Translations under genes and position numbers: made by a program
Notes under the pieces: model-generated
What the model was told of the DNA's origin: nothing
What the model saw: the letters and a program-made list of their open reading frames with translations, nothing else
The model's database searches: none
DNA from: Bacteroides salyersiae WAL 10018 = DSM 18765 = JCM 12988
GTDB lineage: Bacteria > Bacteroidota > Bacteroidia > Bacteroidales > Bacteroidaceae
Direction: 5' to 3'
DNA length: 64,000 nucleotides
Assembly: GCF_000381365.1 (NCBI RefSeq)
Contig: NZ_KB905466.1
Location: 556,744-620,743 of the forward strand
Shown: one piece after another, positions 1 through 9,022 of the stretch
How positions within the stretch are numbered: the stretch's first letter is position 1
How the letters are laid out: the number at the start of each line of letters is the position of its first letter

Positions 1-1
1 C

Positions 2-2203
2 CCGTTCCTGAACCATTACTGCTACCTGTTCCTGACGAAAACGACAAGGGAGAGAAGCCGCCGACAGAGCGACTTCTCCACCCTTTGCCGGGGAAGGATT
101 GTACCGCAGGAGATAGCCGACAAGGAAGCGGCGGCAAAGTTCATCGAAGCGGTCGGGCAGTTTGACAGGATTATGAACGACAGCGGGTTTGTCACCCTTA
201 CCCGGCTGGCGGCATCGGAAATCACCGGGCAGGACGGAAAGGCGGGCATCATCGAGAAATACTTCTCGCTCTCGCAAACCGACACTACTTGCCTGAAAGA
301 CATCGGGCTGTACCCGGAAGAAATGCGGGTCGGGGACGATATACTGTGCCTGCACACGCTTTCAGACGTGGAAGATTTGCCCGGAAAGGTCGGGACGGAC
401 TGCCGATTTGAGAAGCTGTCCACAGACAGAAGCGATTGCAGATTAAGTTTTGCCGCCCCGGTGGGCGTGCTGTTGTCGTGTAACCACATCTATAACCAGT
501 TCATCTTCATAGACGACCACGCCGAAAACCTGAAGAACTTCGAGCAGACCGCCCGGAATATGCAATCGCTCTCCCGCTACTCCCGTGCCAACCAAGTGAA
601 CAAGGAGTGGATAGACGAGTACCTGAACGAAGCGCACAGCAAGGGGCTTATTTCGGTACGCTGCCACTGCAACGTCATGGCATGGAGTGACGATAGGGAC
701 GAACTCAAACGCATACGCAACGATGTGGGAAGCCAGCTTGCGCTAATGGAGTGCAAGCCACGCCACAACACCACCGACACGCCCACGCTCTTTTGGGCGG
801 GCATACCCGGCAACGAGGCGGACTTCCCCGCAGAGGAAAGTTTCTACACGTTCTTGGGGCAGGCTCTCTGCCTGTTCGTGGAAGAAACGAACTACAAGAG
901 TTCGCTTTCGCCGTTCGGCATCAAAATGGTGGACAGGGTAAGCGGTCGCCCGCTGCACATCGACATATCGGATTTGCCCATGAAGAAAGGCATCACGACC
1001 AACAGAAACAAGTTCATACTTGGGCCGAGCGGGTCGGGTAAGTCCTTCTTTACCAACCACATGGTGCGCCAGTATTACGAACAGGGTGCGCACGTGCTGC
1101 TGGTCGATACGGGTAACAGTTACTTGGGGCTGTCCCAGCTTATCCACAACCGCACGCACGGCGAGGACGGGATTTATTTCACCTACACCAACGAGAACCC
1201 GATAGCGTTCAACCCGTTCTATGTCGAAGACGGGGTATTTGACATCGAGAAGAAAGAGAGTATCAAGACCCTGATACTCACCCTGTGGAAGCGGGACGAT
1301 GAAGCCCCCAAACGGTCGGAAGAAGTGGCGTTGTCCAATGCGGTAAGTGCCTATATCGACCTGATAGGCAAAGACAGTTCGGTAACGCCCTGCTTCAACA
1401 CGTTCTACGAGTTTGTCCGGGATGATTACCGCCGACAGCTTGAACAGAAGAACGTCAGGGAAAAGGATTTTGACATTGACAATTTCCTGAACGTGCTTGA
1501 ACCGTACTATCGTGGCGGTGAGTACGACTACCTGCTGAACTCCAACAAGGAACTGGATTTGCTGCATAAACGCTTCATTGTCTTTGAGTTGGATAACATC
1601 AAAGACCACAAGATTTTATTCCCGGTAACGACTATCATCATCATGGAAGCCTTTATAAACAAGATGCGCAAGTTAAAGGGGATAAGGAAGTTAATACTAA
1701 TCGAGGAAGCGTGGAAAGCGATTGCATCGGCGAACATGGCGGACTACATAAAATATTTGTACAAAACCGTCCGAAAGTATTTCGGGGAAGCGATTGTAGT
1801 CACGCAAGAGGTAGAGGATATTATTTCTTCCCCTATCGTGAAAGAAAGTATCATCAATAACTCGGACTGCAAAATATTGTTAGACCAGCGAAAATATCTC
1901 AACAAGTTCGACAGCATACAGAACCTCTTGGGACTGACCGACAAGGAGCGTTCGCAGATATTGTCTATCAACATGGCGAACCACCCCGGACGGAAGTACA
2001 AGGAAGTGTTCTTCTCGCTGGGCGGCACACAATCGGCGGTATATGCCACGGAAGTTTCATTGGAAGAATATTACACGTACACGACCGAGGAAAGCGAGAA
2101 AATGGAACTGTTCGCCCTCGCCGACAAGCTGGGCGGCAACCTTGAACTGGCTATCAAGCGGCTTGCAGAAAGCAAAAGAAATCCCCAATCATCAACAACT
2201 TAA
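2..2203 (+). CDS. traG: TraG-family conjugation ATPase (VirB4-like), 5' truncated by window edge
   Basis: This is the cytoplasmic ATPase that powers the mating-pair type IV secretion apparatus. The reading frame is open from base 2, so the start lies outside the window; 733 residues are visible, against roughly 830 for the family. A Walker A motif GPSGSGKS lies at bases 1022-1045 and a Walker B-like LILIEEAW at about 1691-1714. Both are typical of VirB4/TraG ATPases of Bacteroides conjugative transposons. The gene is first in a tightly packed plus-strand series running to traQ, and the next gene starts 11 bp after its stop. Long antisense ORFs over this gene are shadows of its GC-rich codon use. 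Confidence 0.93.
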   Translation, partial: PFLNHYCYLFLTKTTRERSRRQSDFSTLCRGRIVPQEIADKEAAAKFIEAVGQFDRIMNDSGFVTLTRLAASEITGQDGKAGIIEKYFSLSQTDTTCLKDIGLYPEEMRVGDDILCLHTLSDVEDLPGKVGTDCRFEKLSTDRSDCRLSFAAPVGVLLSCNHIYNQFIFIDDHAENLKNFEQTARNMQSLSRYSRANQVNKEWIDEYLNEAHSKGLISVRCHCNVMAWSDDRDELKRIRNDVGSQLALMECKPRHNTTDTPTLFWAGIPGNEADFPAEESFYTFLGQALCLFVEETNYKSSLSPFGIKMVDRVSGRPLHIDISDLPMKKGITTNRNKFILGPSGSGKSFFTNHMVRQYYEQGAHVLLVDTGNSYLGLSQLIHNRTHGEDGIYFTYTNENPIAFNPFYVEDGVFDIEKKESIKTLILTLWKRDDEAPKRSEEVALSNAVSAYIDLIGKDSSVTPCFNTFYEFVRDDYRRQLEQKNVREKDFDIDNFLNVLEPYYRGGEYDYLLNSNKELDLLHKRFIVFELDNIKDHKILFPVTTIIIMEAFINKMRKLKGIRKLILIEEAWKAIASANMADYIKYLYKTVRKYFGEAIVVTQEVEDIISSPIVKESIINNSDCKILLDQRKYLNKFDSIQNLLGLTDKERSQILSINMANHPGRKYKEVFFSLGGTQSAVYATEVSLEEYYTYTTEESEKMELFALADKLGGNLELAIKRLAESKRNPQSSTT

Positions 2204-2214
2204 AAATTAGGAAT

Positions 2215-2565
2215 ATGAAATGGATTGACAATCTGATATACACGCTATTGTCCGCCTGCCTGCTGGCGGGCTGCGAGGACAGCGGAAGCAAGGAGCTGGA
2301 AAGGATGCAGGGCTATTGGGTACACGTCAAGGGACACCCGGCTTTCACACTCTCGGAAACGGGCGGCAGATACACCGTCACCCGGAAAGCGAATGTCAGG
2401 GGCAGAATACTGGAAACGGCTTACCCGGTAACAGAACGGAACGGCTGCCTGTTCATCGAAACGGGCTTCCGCATACAGTTCACCTATGACAAAAAGACCG
2501 ACCGGATAACGCTCATGCCCGGCGGCGAATACAAACGAGTTACAAACCCTGAAAACAAAAGATAA
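2215..2565 (+). CDS. DUF3876-type small lipoprotein of the tra operon
   Basis: The 116-residue product has a short hydrophobic N-terminus ending in a lipobox (LLAGC, Cys at about residue 20), so it is probably an exported lipoprotein. The rest is a small beta-rich domain containing a GYWVHVKG segment. It resembles the DUF3876 proteins that sit between traG and the DUF4141 gene in Bacteroides conjugative elements, at the traH position of CTnDOT. The stop TAA overlaps the next ATG by one base, so translation is coupled. Its molecular role is unknown. An envelope or mating-pore role is inferred from the lipobox and operon context. Confidence 0.75.
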   Translation: MKWIDNLIYTLLSACLLAGCEDSGSKELERMQGYWVHVKGHPAFTLSETGGRYTVTRKANVRGRILETAYPVTERNGCLFIETGFRIQFTYDKKTDRITLMPGGEYKRVTNPENKR

Positions 2566-3191
2566 TGAAAAGAACAATTCTCCTTATGGCGGTATGCCTT
2601 TGCTTCATCGGCAAGGCATCCGCACAGTGGGTGGTGTCAGACCCCGGCAACTTGGCGCAGGGCATCATCAACACCACCAAGCAGATAGTGCAGACTTCCA
2701 CCACTGCCAAGAACACGCTGGACGGCTTCATGGAAGCGCAGAAGATTTTCCAGCAGGGTAAAAAATATTACGATGCGCTCAAAGCGGTACACGATGTTGT
2801 CAAGGGCGGCATCAAGGTGAAGAAGTCCATTGAGCTGGTGGCGGAAATATCCGAAATCTACGTGCGAAACTATCAGAACATGCTGGCAGACCCGAACTAC
2901 ACGCCGGATGAACTCACCGCCATTTCAGCCGGGTACGCCAAGCTGCTCTCCGAAAGTGCGGACGTGTTGCAGGACTTGAAGAATGTAGTGAACGTGACGG
3001 GCATGTCGCTGACGGATGCCGAAAGGCTGGCGGTAATCAACAACGCCTATAAAAGCCTGCTCAACTACCGCAACCTCGTGAACTACTACACCCGAAAGAA
3101 CATATCCGTGTCCTACCTGCGGGCGAAGAAGAAGAACGACACCGACCGGGTGCTGGCTCTCTACGGCTCGGCGGATGAACGCTACTGGTAA
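2565..3191 (+). CDS. traI: TraI-type conjugal transfer protein (DUF4141)
   Basis: The 208-residue product has a cleavable signal peptide (MKRTILLMAVCLCFIGKASA, cut probably after ASA) and then a mostly helical body, so it is periplasmic. Length, position after the DUF3876 gene and the N-terminal AQWVVSDPGNLAQGI segment match the DUF4141/TraI proteins of CTnDOT-type elements, which resemble VirB5-like pore components. The start codon overlaps the preceding stop by one base. In Bacteroides nomenclature this TraI is not the relaxase, despite sharing the name of the F-plasmid relaxase. Confidence 0.85.
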   Translation: MKRTILLMAVCLCFIGKASAQWVVSDPGNLAQGIINTTKQIVQTSTTAKNTLDGFMEAQKIFQQGKKYYDALKAVHDVVKGGIKVKKSIELVAEISEIYVRNYQNMLADPNYTPDELTAISAGYAKLLSESADVLQDLKNVVNVTGMSLTDAERLAVINNAYKSLLNYRNLVNYYTRKNISVSYLRAKKKNDTDRVLALYGSADERYW

Positions 3192-3204
3192 CATATAAAT
3201 CGGT

Positions 3205-4206
3205 ATGCCTATGTTATTAGCAGCGGTGGATTTTGACAACCTGCACCAAGTGTTGCGGGTGCTGTACGATGAAATGATGCCCTTGTGCAGCAACATGACG
3301 GGGGTAGCCAAAGGGATAGCCGGGCTGGGAGCTTTGTTCTATGTAGCCGCCAAAGTGTGGCAGTCGCTCGCACGTGCCGAACCCATAGACGTGTACCCGC
3401 TCCTGCGTCCCTTTGCGTTGGGGCTGTGCATCATGTTTTTTCCAACTTTCGTGCTGGGGACTATCAACACGGTGCTGTCGCCAGTGGTGAAAGGGTGCAA
3501 CCAGCTTATGGAAACGCAGACTTTCGACATGAACGAGTACCGGGCGCAGAAAGACCGACTGGAATATGAAGCCCTGATGCGAAGCCCCGAAACGGCTTAC
3601 CTCGCATCGGACGAGGAATTTGACCGACAACTGGAAGAACTGGGCTGGTCGCCCTCCGACATGGTGACTATGACGGGCATGTACATGGACAGGACGGCTT
3701 ATAATATAAAGAAGTCCGTCCGGGACTGGTTCAGGGAGTTATTGGAAATGCTCTTTCAGGCGGCGGGGCTGATTATAGACACGCTGCGCACGTTCTTCCT
3801 AATCGTGTTAAGCATACTGGGTCCGCTGGCGTTTGCGATTTCCGTCTATGACGGTTTCCAAAGCACGCTGACCCGGTGGATTTCACGCTATATATCCATT
3901 TACCTGTGGCTGCCCGTGTCGGACTTGTTCAGCAGCGTGCTGGCACGCATACAAACCCTGATGCTCCAAAAAGACATCGAGCAGCTTTCAGACCCGGATT
4001 TCATCCCGGACGGGAGCAGCACCGTGTATATAATCTTTATGATTATCGGCATCGTGGGCTACTTCACCATTCCAACGGTGGCAAGCTGGATAGTGTCGGC
4101 TGGCGGTACGTCTGCCTATAACCGCAACGTGGCACGGGCTGGTTCAATCGCCGGGGCTGCGGTCGGTGCGGCTGGCGGAAAGGTTTCGGGAAAACTACTC
4201 AAATAA
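3205..4206 (+). CDS. traJ: TraJ inner-membrane conjugation protein (VirB6-like)
   Basis: The product is a 333-residue polytopic membrane protein. Hydrophobic segments lie near residues 35-50, 67-90, 180-215 and 265-290, and a small Gly/Ala-rich C-terminal tail runs AGSIAGAAVGAAGGK. Size, topology and position between DUF4141 and traK match TraJ of Bacteroides conjugative transposons, the counterpart of VirB6/TrbL channel proteins. The ATG at 3205 follows the previous stop by 13 bp. It probably forms part of the inner-membrane channel of the mating apparatus. Confidence 0.9.
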   Translation: MPMLLAAVDFDNLHQVLRVLYDEMMPLCSNMTGVAKGIAGLGALFYVAAKVWQSLARAEPIDVYPLLRPFALGLCIMFFPTFVLGTINTVLSPVVKGCNQLMETQTFDMNEYRAQKDRLEYEALMRSPETAYLASDEEFDRQLEELGWSPSDMVTMTGMYMDRTAYNIKKSVRDWFRELLEMLFQAAGLIIDTLRTFFLIVLSILGPLAFAISVYDGFQSTLTRWISRYISIYLWLPVSDLFSSVLARIQTLMLQKDIEQLSDPDFIPDGSSTVYIIFMIIGIVGYFTIPTVASWIVSAGGTSAYNRNVARAGSIAGAAVGAAGGKVSGKLLK

Positions 4207-4226
4207 ACAACATCAATTTATAGGAT

Positions 4227-4850
4227 ATGGAATTTAAGTCATTAACGAACATCGAAACGAGTTTCCGGCAAATCCGGCTCTTTGCGCTGGTATTCATCTG
4301 CCTGTGCGCACTGGTGACGGGCTTTGCCGTGTGGAACTCGTACAGCTTCGCCGAAAAGCAGCGGCAGAAGATATACGTCCTCGACAACGGCAAAAGCCTG
4401 ATGCTGGCACTCTCGCAGGACATGGCGCAGAACAGACCCGTGGAAGCGAAGTCGCACGTGCGGCGTTTCCACGAACTTTTCTTCACCTTATCACCCGAAA
4501 AGGGGGCTATCGAAAGCAACATCAAACGCTCGTTGTTTCTCGCCGACAAGACCGCTTTCAACTATTACAAGGACTTGGCGGAAAAGGGCTACTACAACCG
4601 GGTGATTTCCGGAAACGTCACGCAGACGGTGGAGATTGACAGCGTGAAGTGCGACTTCGACCAGTACCCCTACAAGGTGAACACGTATGCCCGCCAGTTG
4701 ATTGTCCGGGAAAGCAGCCTGACGGTGCGAAGCCTTGTCACCTCGTGCCGGTTGCTTAACGCCACACGGAGCGACAACAACCCGCACGGCTTTATCATCG
4801 AAGCGTTCACCATTACCGAGAACAAGGATTTGCAGACCATTAAAAGATAG
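4227..4850 (+). CDS. traK: TraK conjugation protein (VirB8-like)
   Basis: The 207-residue product has one N-terminal transmembrane helix (about residues 16-36) and a soluble periplasmic domain, the layout of VirB8-like scaffold proteins. The start MEFKSLTNIETSFRQIRLF is characteristic of TraK from Bacteroides conjugative transposons, in which an early membrane-proximal amphipathic stretch precedes the helix. It lies 20 bp after traJ and 4 bp before traL. Its expected role is inner-membrane scaffolding of the mating pore. Confidence 0.9.
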   Translation: MEFKSLTNIETSFRQIRLFALVFICLCALVTGFAVWNSYSFAEKQRQKIYVLDNGKSLMLALSQDMAQNRPVEAKSHVRRFHELFFTLSPEKGAIESNIKRSLFLADKTAFNYYKDLAEKGYYNRVISGNVTQTVEIDSVKCDFDQYPYKVNTYARQLIVRESSLTVRSLVTSCRLLNATRSDNNPHGFIIEAFTITENKDLQTIKR

Positions 4851-4854
4851 CCTT

Positions 4855-5151
4855 ATGGAAAGAAAACGAAACCACATCGAAAAGGTGCGGGACTGGGCGG
4901 ACGACCGCCTGCGCCGAATGTGCGGACGGATTACGCCGGGCAAAAGGCTGGCGGTTATCCTCCTGATGTTCTTCTTTTTCGGCGGCTTGTCTATCTACAT
5001 CACCGTTTCATCAATCTACAATATCGGGAAACGGGACGGGCAAAGGCTGCAAATAGAACACATCAGACAACTGCCGTTGCACGGCAATGACACAACCAAA
5101 AGTATCAACCCGTTAAACAGACCGCAATATGGAAGAAGTACAGAAGAATGA
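4855..5151 (+). CDS. traL: TraL small membrane protein (DUF3989)
   Basis: The 98-residue product has a basic N-terminus, one transmembrane segment at about residues 32-53 and a short periplasmic tail. I start it at the ATG at 4855, four bases after the traK stop. A longer frame from 4735 would overlap traK and lacks family support. The first residues MERKRNHIEKVRDW and the position between traK and traM match TraL/DUF3989. The 3' end overlaps the traM start by 23 bp, so the two are probably translated together. Confidence 0.88.
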   Translation: MERKRNHIEKVRDWADDRLRRMCGRITPGKRLAVILLMFFFFGGLSIYITVSSIYNIGKRDGQRLQIEHIRQLPLHGNDTTKSINPLNRPQYGRSTEE

Positions 5152-6460
5152 GAACGGCACGACCGTACCGCAGGCGGACGGGAAGCCGAAAAAGGAAGAT
5201 AAACCCAAACGGGAACTTACCCCGCAGCAGGTGCAGCAGCGCAGGAAAATGATAGTCTTCCCGCTGATGTTCCTTGCCTTTGCAGGGTGCATGTACCTGA
5301 TATTCGCACCCTCCGGCAAAGAGGACGTGAATGTGGAAAGCGTGGGCGGCTTCAATGCCGACATACCCCTGCCCGCAGAGGACGGGATTATAGCCGACAA
5401 GCAAAAGGCTTACGAGCAGGCGGTGACAAACCGCAAACAGCAGGACAAGATACAATCCTTGCAGGACTTCGGTTTCACGCTGGACGATGATACGGAAGAA
5501 CCACAAGAGGAAATCAATCTGATGCCGGAAGAAGATCCGAAGCCACAAAGGGGCGGCGGTGCTTCTTCAAGGGCGGCTTACCGGGACATCAACCGCCAGT
5601 TAAGCACGTTCTACGAAACGCCCCCTGTGGACGAGGAAAAAGAAGAATTGAAACGGCAGGTGGCGGAACTGACCGACCGACTGAAACAGCAGCAGAACGC
5701 CACGCCTACGGCTGACGACCAAATGGCACTCTTGGAAAAGTCCTACGAGCTGGCGGCAAAGTATATGAACGGGCAGGACGGACAAAGGGGGCAGATTGCC
5801 CAAATACCGACAGCCGGGCAGAACGGCGGCGGTATCGGCACTCCGGCTATTCCGGTGCAGGCTATCCGGGAAACGACCGTTTCGGGATTGCAGCAGCCCA
5901 TGAGCGATGCCGACTTCATCCGGGCTTACAGCCAGCCACGAAACTACGGCTTCAACACGGCGGTAGGTACGGGCTACGCTATGGGAAAGAACACGGTAGC
6001 CGCCTGCATCCACCAAGACCAAACGCTGGTGGACGGGCAGGCGGTGAAACTACGGCTGCTCGAACCCATGCAGGCGGGAAATATCGTTGTGCCGAAGAAT
6101 ACCCTTGTGGCGGGGACGGCAAAGGTGCAGGGCGAACGGCTCGACATACTGGTGTCCTCGATTGAGTACGCTGGCAACATCATCCCGGTGGAACTCGCCG
6201 TGTTCGACACGGACGGGCAAAAGGGGCTTTCCGTACCGTCCTCTATGGAGCAGGAAGCGTTCAACGAAGCTATGGCGAATATCGGAAGCGGGCTGGGTAC
6301 AAGCATTTCCTTTGCCCAAAGTGCCGGGCAGCAGGTGGCTATGGACGTGACAAGGGGATTGCTGCAAGGAACGTCCGGCTACCTCGCCAAGAAGTTCCGA
6401 ACCGTGAAAGTGAAGCTGAAAGCAGGCTATAAAGTCATGCTTTACGCCAAACAACAATAA
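5129..6460 (+). CDS. traM: TraM conjugation protein (VirB10-like)
   Basis: The 443-residue product has a charged cytoplasmic N-terminus, one transmembrane helix at about 41-59, a low-complexity Gln/Glu-rich periplasmic spacer, and a C-terminal domain from about residue 255 onward. That is the VirB10-like architecture of TraM in Bacteroides conjugative elements. VirB10 proteins bridge the inner and outer membranes and belong to the core complex with TraN (VirB9-like) and TraO. The start overlaps traL. The Gln/Gly-rich linker around residues 185-240 is typical of this spacer. Confidence 0.92.
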   Translation: MEEVQKNENGTTVPQADGKPKKEDKPKRELTPQQVQQRRKMIVFPLMFLAFAGCMYLIFAPSGKEDVNVESVGGFNADIPLPAEDGIIADKQKAYEQAVTNRKQQDKIQSLQDFGFTLDDDTEEPQEEINLMPEEDPKPQRGGGASSRAAYRDINRQLSTFYETPPVDEEKEELKRQVAELTDRLKQQQNATPTADDQMALLEKSYELAAKYMNGQDGQRGQIAQIPTAGQNGGGIGTPAIPVQAIRETTVSGLQQPMSDADFIRAYSQPRNYGFNTAVGTGYAMGKNTVAACIHQDQTLVDGQAVKLRLLEPMQAGNIVVPKNTLVAGTAKVQGERLDILVSSIEYAGNIIPVELAVFDTDGQKGLSVPSSMEQEAFNEAMANIGSGLGTSISFAQSAGQQVAMDVTRGLLQGTSGYLAKKFRTVKVKLKAGYKVMLYAKQQ

Positions 6461-6493
6461 CCATTTTATCAACCGTTAAAATTTCAATTGACA

Positions 6494-7429
6494 ATGAAAC
6501 AGATTTTTGGATTGTTCGCCCTCTTGCTGGGCATGTGTGCGGCAAACGCACAAACCGCTGACACCGTGAAGTATGCGGCTGGCAACGACTTGTACCGGGG
6601 GATTACCCGGAAACTCCCGTACCGCCAAATGGTTACGCCCTACGGCGTGGAAGTGACCTTTGCCAAGACGGTGCATATCATCTTCCCCGCCGCCGTCCGC
6701 TATGTCGATTTGGGAAGCAACCACATCATAGCGGGCAAGGCGGACGGTGCGGAGAACGTAATCAGGGTGAAAGCCACGACAGAGGGCTTTCCGGGAGAAA
6801 CGAACTTCTCCGTTATCTGCGAGGACGGCAGTTTCTTTTCGTTCAACGCCAAGTACGCCCGTGAACCGGAAATGCTCAACATCGAAATGAAGGACTTCTT
6901 GGAGAATGAAGATACGTCCGACTTCTCGCATACCCGGATGAACATCCATTTCCGGGAACTGGCGGGTGAAAGCCCGCTATTAGTGAAGCTGATAATGCAG
7001 AGCATCTACAAGAACAATGACCGGAAAGTGCGCCACTTGGGTAGCAAGCGTTTCGGCATACAGTTCTTAATCAAGGGGATTTACACCTATAACGGGATGC
7101 TCTACGTGCACACGCAGACAAAGAACAGTTCCAACGTGCCTTTCGACACGGACTTCATCAGGTTTAAGATAACCGATAAGAAAGTGCCCAAACGCACGGC
7201 TATTCAGGAAACGGTACTGGATGCGGTACGCAGCTACAACGAGGTGATAGAGATTGCCGGGAAATCGACCGTGCGCACGGTGTACGCCCTGCCGAAGTTT
7301 ACCATTCCTGACGACAAGCTGCTGGTCGTGGAACTCTACGAGAAGAACGGCGGGCGGCATCAGACCATACGGGTGGAAAACGCCGACATCGTGAACGCAG
7401 AAGTGATTGACGAACTAAAAATCAAATAG
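6494..7429 (+). CDS. traN: TraN conjugation protein (DUF4138, VirB9-like)
   Basis: The 311-residue product has a signal peptide (cleavage near ANAQT) and a beta-rich periplasmic body, as in DUF4138/TraN. I prefer the ATG at 6494 to the upstream TTG at 6488. VirB9-like proteins form the outer-membrane core ring with TraM and TraO, and the gene order traM-traN-traO supports this. The stop is 3 bp before the traO start, so translation is coupled. The 33-bp gap after traM shows no terminator. Confidence 0.9.
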   Translation: MKQIFGLFALLLGMCAANAQTADTVKYAAGNDLYRGITRKLPYRQMVTPYGVEVTFAKTVHIIFPAAVRYVDLGSNHIIAGKADGAENVIRVKATTEGFPGETNFSVICEDGSFFSFNAKYAREPEMLNIEMKDFLENEDTSDFSHTRMNIHFRELAGESPLLVKLIMQSIYKNNDRKVRHLGSKRFGIQFLIKGIYTYNGMLYVHTQTKNSSNVPFDTDFIRFKITDKKVPKRTAIQETVLDAVRSYNEVIEIAGKSTVRTVYALPKFTIPDDKLLVVELYEKNGGRHQTIRVENADIVNAEVIDELKIK

Positions 7430-7432
7430 GGA

Positions 7433-8014
7433 ATGAAAAGACACATCTTTATAATGATGCTCTTTGCGCTGTGCCTGACCTCGTTTCAGGCACACGCACA
7501 AAGATACCTGCCGGGCATGAAAGGCTTGCAGGTCACGGCGGGCATGACGGACGGGGTGCATTGGAACGCCAATACGGATTTTGCCTACCACATCGGGGCG
7601 GCGTACAGCGTTTACACCAAGAACGCCAACCGCTGGGTGATTGGCGGCGAATACCTGCACAAGAAGTATGACTACAAGGATATGCAGATACCCGTGGAAC
7701 AGTTCACCGCAGAGGGCGGCTATTACCTGAAATTCCTATCGGACAGGCGAAAGACTTTTTTCCTTTCATTGGGCTTGTCGGCTCTCGCCGGGTACGAAAC
7801 AAGCAACCGAAGCGAAAAGCTCTTGCCGGACGGCTCTACCTTGCTGGATAAGGACTGCTTCATCTACGGCGGTGCGCTGACGCTGGAACTGGAAGCCTAC
7901 CTGACTGACCGGGTGGCTCTGCTACTGAACGCAAGGGAACGGGCGTTGTTCGGCTCGGACATCGGGAAGTTCCACACGCAAGTATCTTTGGGACTGAAAT
8001 TCATTATCAACTGA
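7433..8014 (+). CDS. traO: TraO conjugation protein, outer-membrane beta-barrel type
   Basis: The 193-residue product has a signal peptide (MKRHIFIMMLFALCLTSFQAHA, mature start near QRYLPG) followed by alternating amphipathic strands typical of small outer-membrane barrels. It ends in GLKFIIN. Length and position after traN match TraO. It probably completes the outer-membrane part of the mating channel. In CTnDOT-like operons a primase gene, traP, usually follows; here traQ follows directly. Confidence 0.88.
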   Translation: MKRHIFIMMLFALCLTSFQAHAQRYLPGMKGLQVTAGMTDGVHWNANTDFAYHIGAAYSVYTKNANRWVIGGEYLHKKYDYKDMQIPVEQFTAEGGYYLKFLSDRRKTFFLSLGLSALAGYETSNRSEKLLPDGSTLLDKDCFIYGGALTLELEAYLTDRVALLLNARERALFGSDIGKFHTQVSLGLKFIIN

Positions 8015-8027
8015 CCGCTATATAATA

Positions 8028-8486
8028 ATGTATATGAAGAATGTAATGTATAAAATCATCATGGGCTGCTGCATCGTGGCCGCCCTTGTGCTTGTCACCG
8101 CCTGTAATGACAACTTGGATATTCAGCAGGCGTACCCGTTCGGCATCGAAACGTTGCCAGTACCCAAAAGGCTGAAAGTCGGGGAAACCGCCGAGATACG
8201 CTGCCGACTGGTGCGTGAGGGTTACTACCAGCCGACTACCTATCAGATAAGGTATTTCCAGCCGGACGGCAAAGGAAAGCTGGAAATGGATAACGGCACG
8301 GTGTTCCTGCCCAATGACCTATACCCGCTGGAGAAAGAAACGTTCAGGCTCTACTACACCTCGGCATCAACCGACCAGCAGACGATTGACATTTATATCA
8401 TCGACAGCTTCGGGCAGATGCAGCAACTTACACTATCATTCAATAATGACAACAGCGAAGAAGGAACGGAAACAATAACCCCCTAA
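8028..8486 (+). CDS. traQ: TraQ conjugal transfer protein (DUF3872)
   Basis: The 152-residue product has a lipoprotein-type N-terminus (hydrophobic stretch ending LVTAC) and a beta-sandwich-like body, matching DUF3872/TraQ. In-frame ATG codons at 8028, 8034 and 8046 are all possible starts; the hydrophobic segment is retained with each. It is the last tra gene of the run. Its precise biochemical role is not known to me. An envelope lipoprotein in the transfer machinery is the natural reading. Confidence 0.85.
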   Translation: MYMKNVMYKIIMGCCIVAALVLVTACNDNLDIQQAYPFGIETLPVPKRLKVGETAEIRCRLVREGYYQPTTYQIRYFQPDGKGKLEMDNGTVFLPNDLYPLEKETFRLYYTSASTDQQTIDIYIIDSFGQMQQLTLSFNNDNSEEGTETITP

Positions 8487-8498
8487 TAACAAAACGAC

Positions 8499-8819
8499 AT
8501 GGTAAAAATAGAATTGGATATAGAAGGCATCTCGTGGTACATAGAAACCACGTTGGAAACAGATACAGTTCCGGCAGTAGGTGACATCATCATTGTGGAC
8601 AAGGACTGTATTTCCGAACGTGACAGTGCTGAATTATGGAAAACGCCGTCCAATCAGGTTTTCAAATGGGCGGACGAAGAAGACGATGCGCCCGTAATGG
8701 TATGGTTCGATTGCGAAACGGAAATGCTTGTCAATAAACGGACATGGAAATATGACATCGAGGAAGAAGAAACCGTGTGCATACTTGGTGTAAAATTTAT
8801 TCACTATGAGGATTTATAG
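8499..8819 (+). CDS. Conserved-looking hypothetical protein at the end of the tra operon
   Basis: The predicted protein has 106 residues, is acidic, and has no signal peptide or membrane segment. It starts 12 bp after traQ and ends before a strong hairpin, so it is probably the last gene of the tra transcript. I do not recognise a family. The sequence contains several EED/DEED clusters and two Trp residues, and looks like a small cytosolic protein. Codon use matches the tra genes, which argues that it is real. Confidence 0.65.
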   Translation: MVKIELDIEGISWYIETTLETDTVPAVGDIIIVDKDCISERDSAELWKTPSNQVFKWADEEDDAPVMVWFDCETEMLVNKRTWKYDIEEEETVCILGVKFIHYEDL

Positions 8820-8894
8820 TTGCGACATCCGTTTTTATCATCCTCTTGGGAAACCGGGTATGGAATGATACGCAAAGCGTAAATATCGGGCAGA

Positions 8895-8925
8895 CAGCCC
8901 GCCGGGAAGCATCGGCGGGCTGTTT
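8895..8925 (+). terminator. Intrinsic-terminator-like hairpin after the tra operon
   Basis: A perfect 10-bp GC-rich stem (CAGCCCGCCG at 8895-8904 with CGGCGGGCTG at 8913-8922, 8-nt loop) is followed by TTT. It lies 75 bp after the last tra-operon ORF. The U-tract is short, so termination strength is uncertain. Confidence 0.6.
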
Positions 8926-8954
8926 CCATGATAGGGAAAACGAAAGGCTTCTTT

Positions 8955-8997
8955 GTTACTTTCTTCACCCGCTGGCAGGCTCACGGAAGAAAGTAAC
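8955..8997. repeat. 12-bp inverted repeat in the tra-operon tail
   Basis: GTTACTTTCTTC at 8955-8966 pairs perfectly with GAAGAAAGTAAC at 8986-8997 across a 19-nt loop. It lies in the gap between the tra terminator and the 3' fragment of the gene split by the RIT element. It may be a second terminator serving the minus-strand gene. I see no protein-coding gene between 8820 and 9022; a 72-codon plus-strand ORF there is probably spurious. Confidence 0.5.
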
Positions 8998-9022
8998 GGC
9001 GGCAAGCAGCCGCCGTCCTCTA

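Noticed and set aside
743..1609. 288-codon minus-strand ORF opposite traG
   Set aside because: It is a shadow of GC-rich traG codons; the plus strand carries clear Walker motifs and the antisense frame has no family signature.
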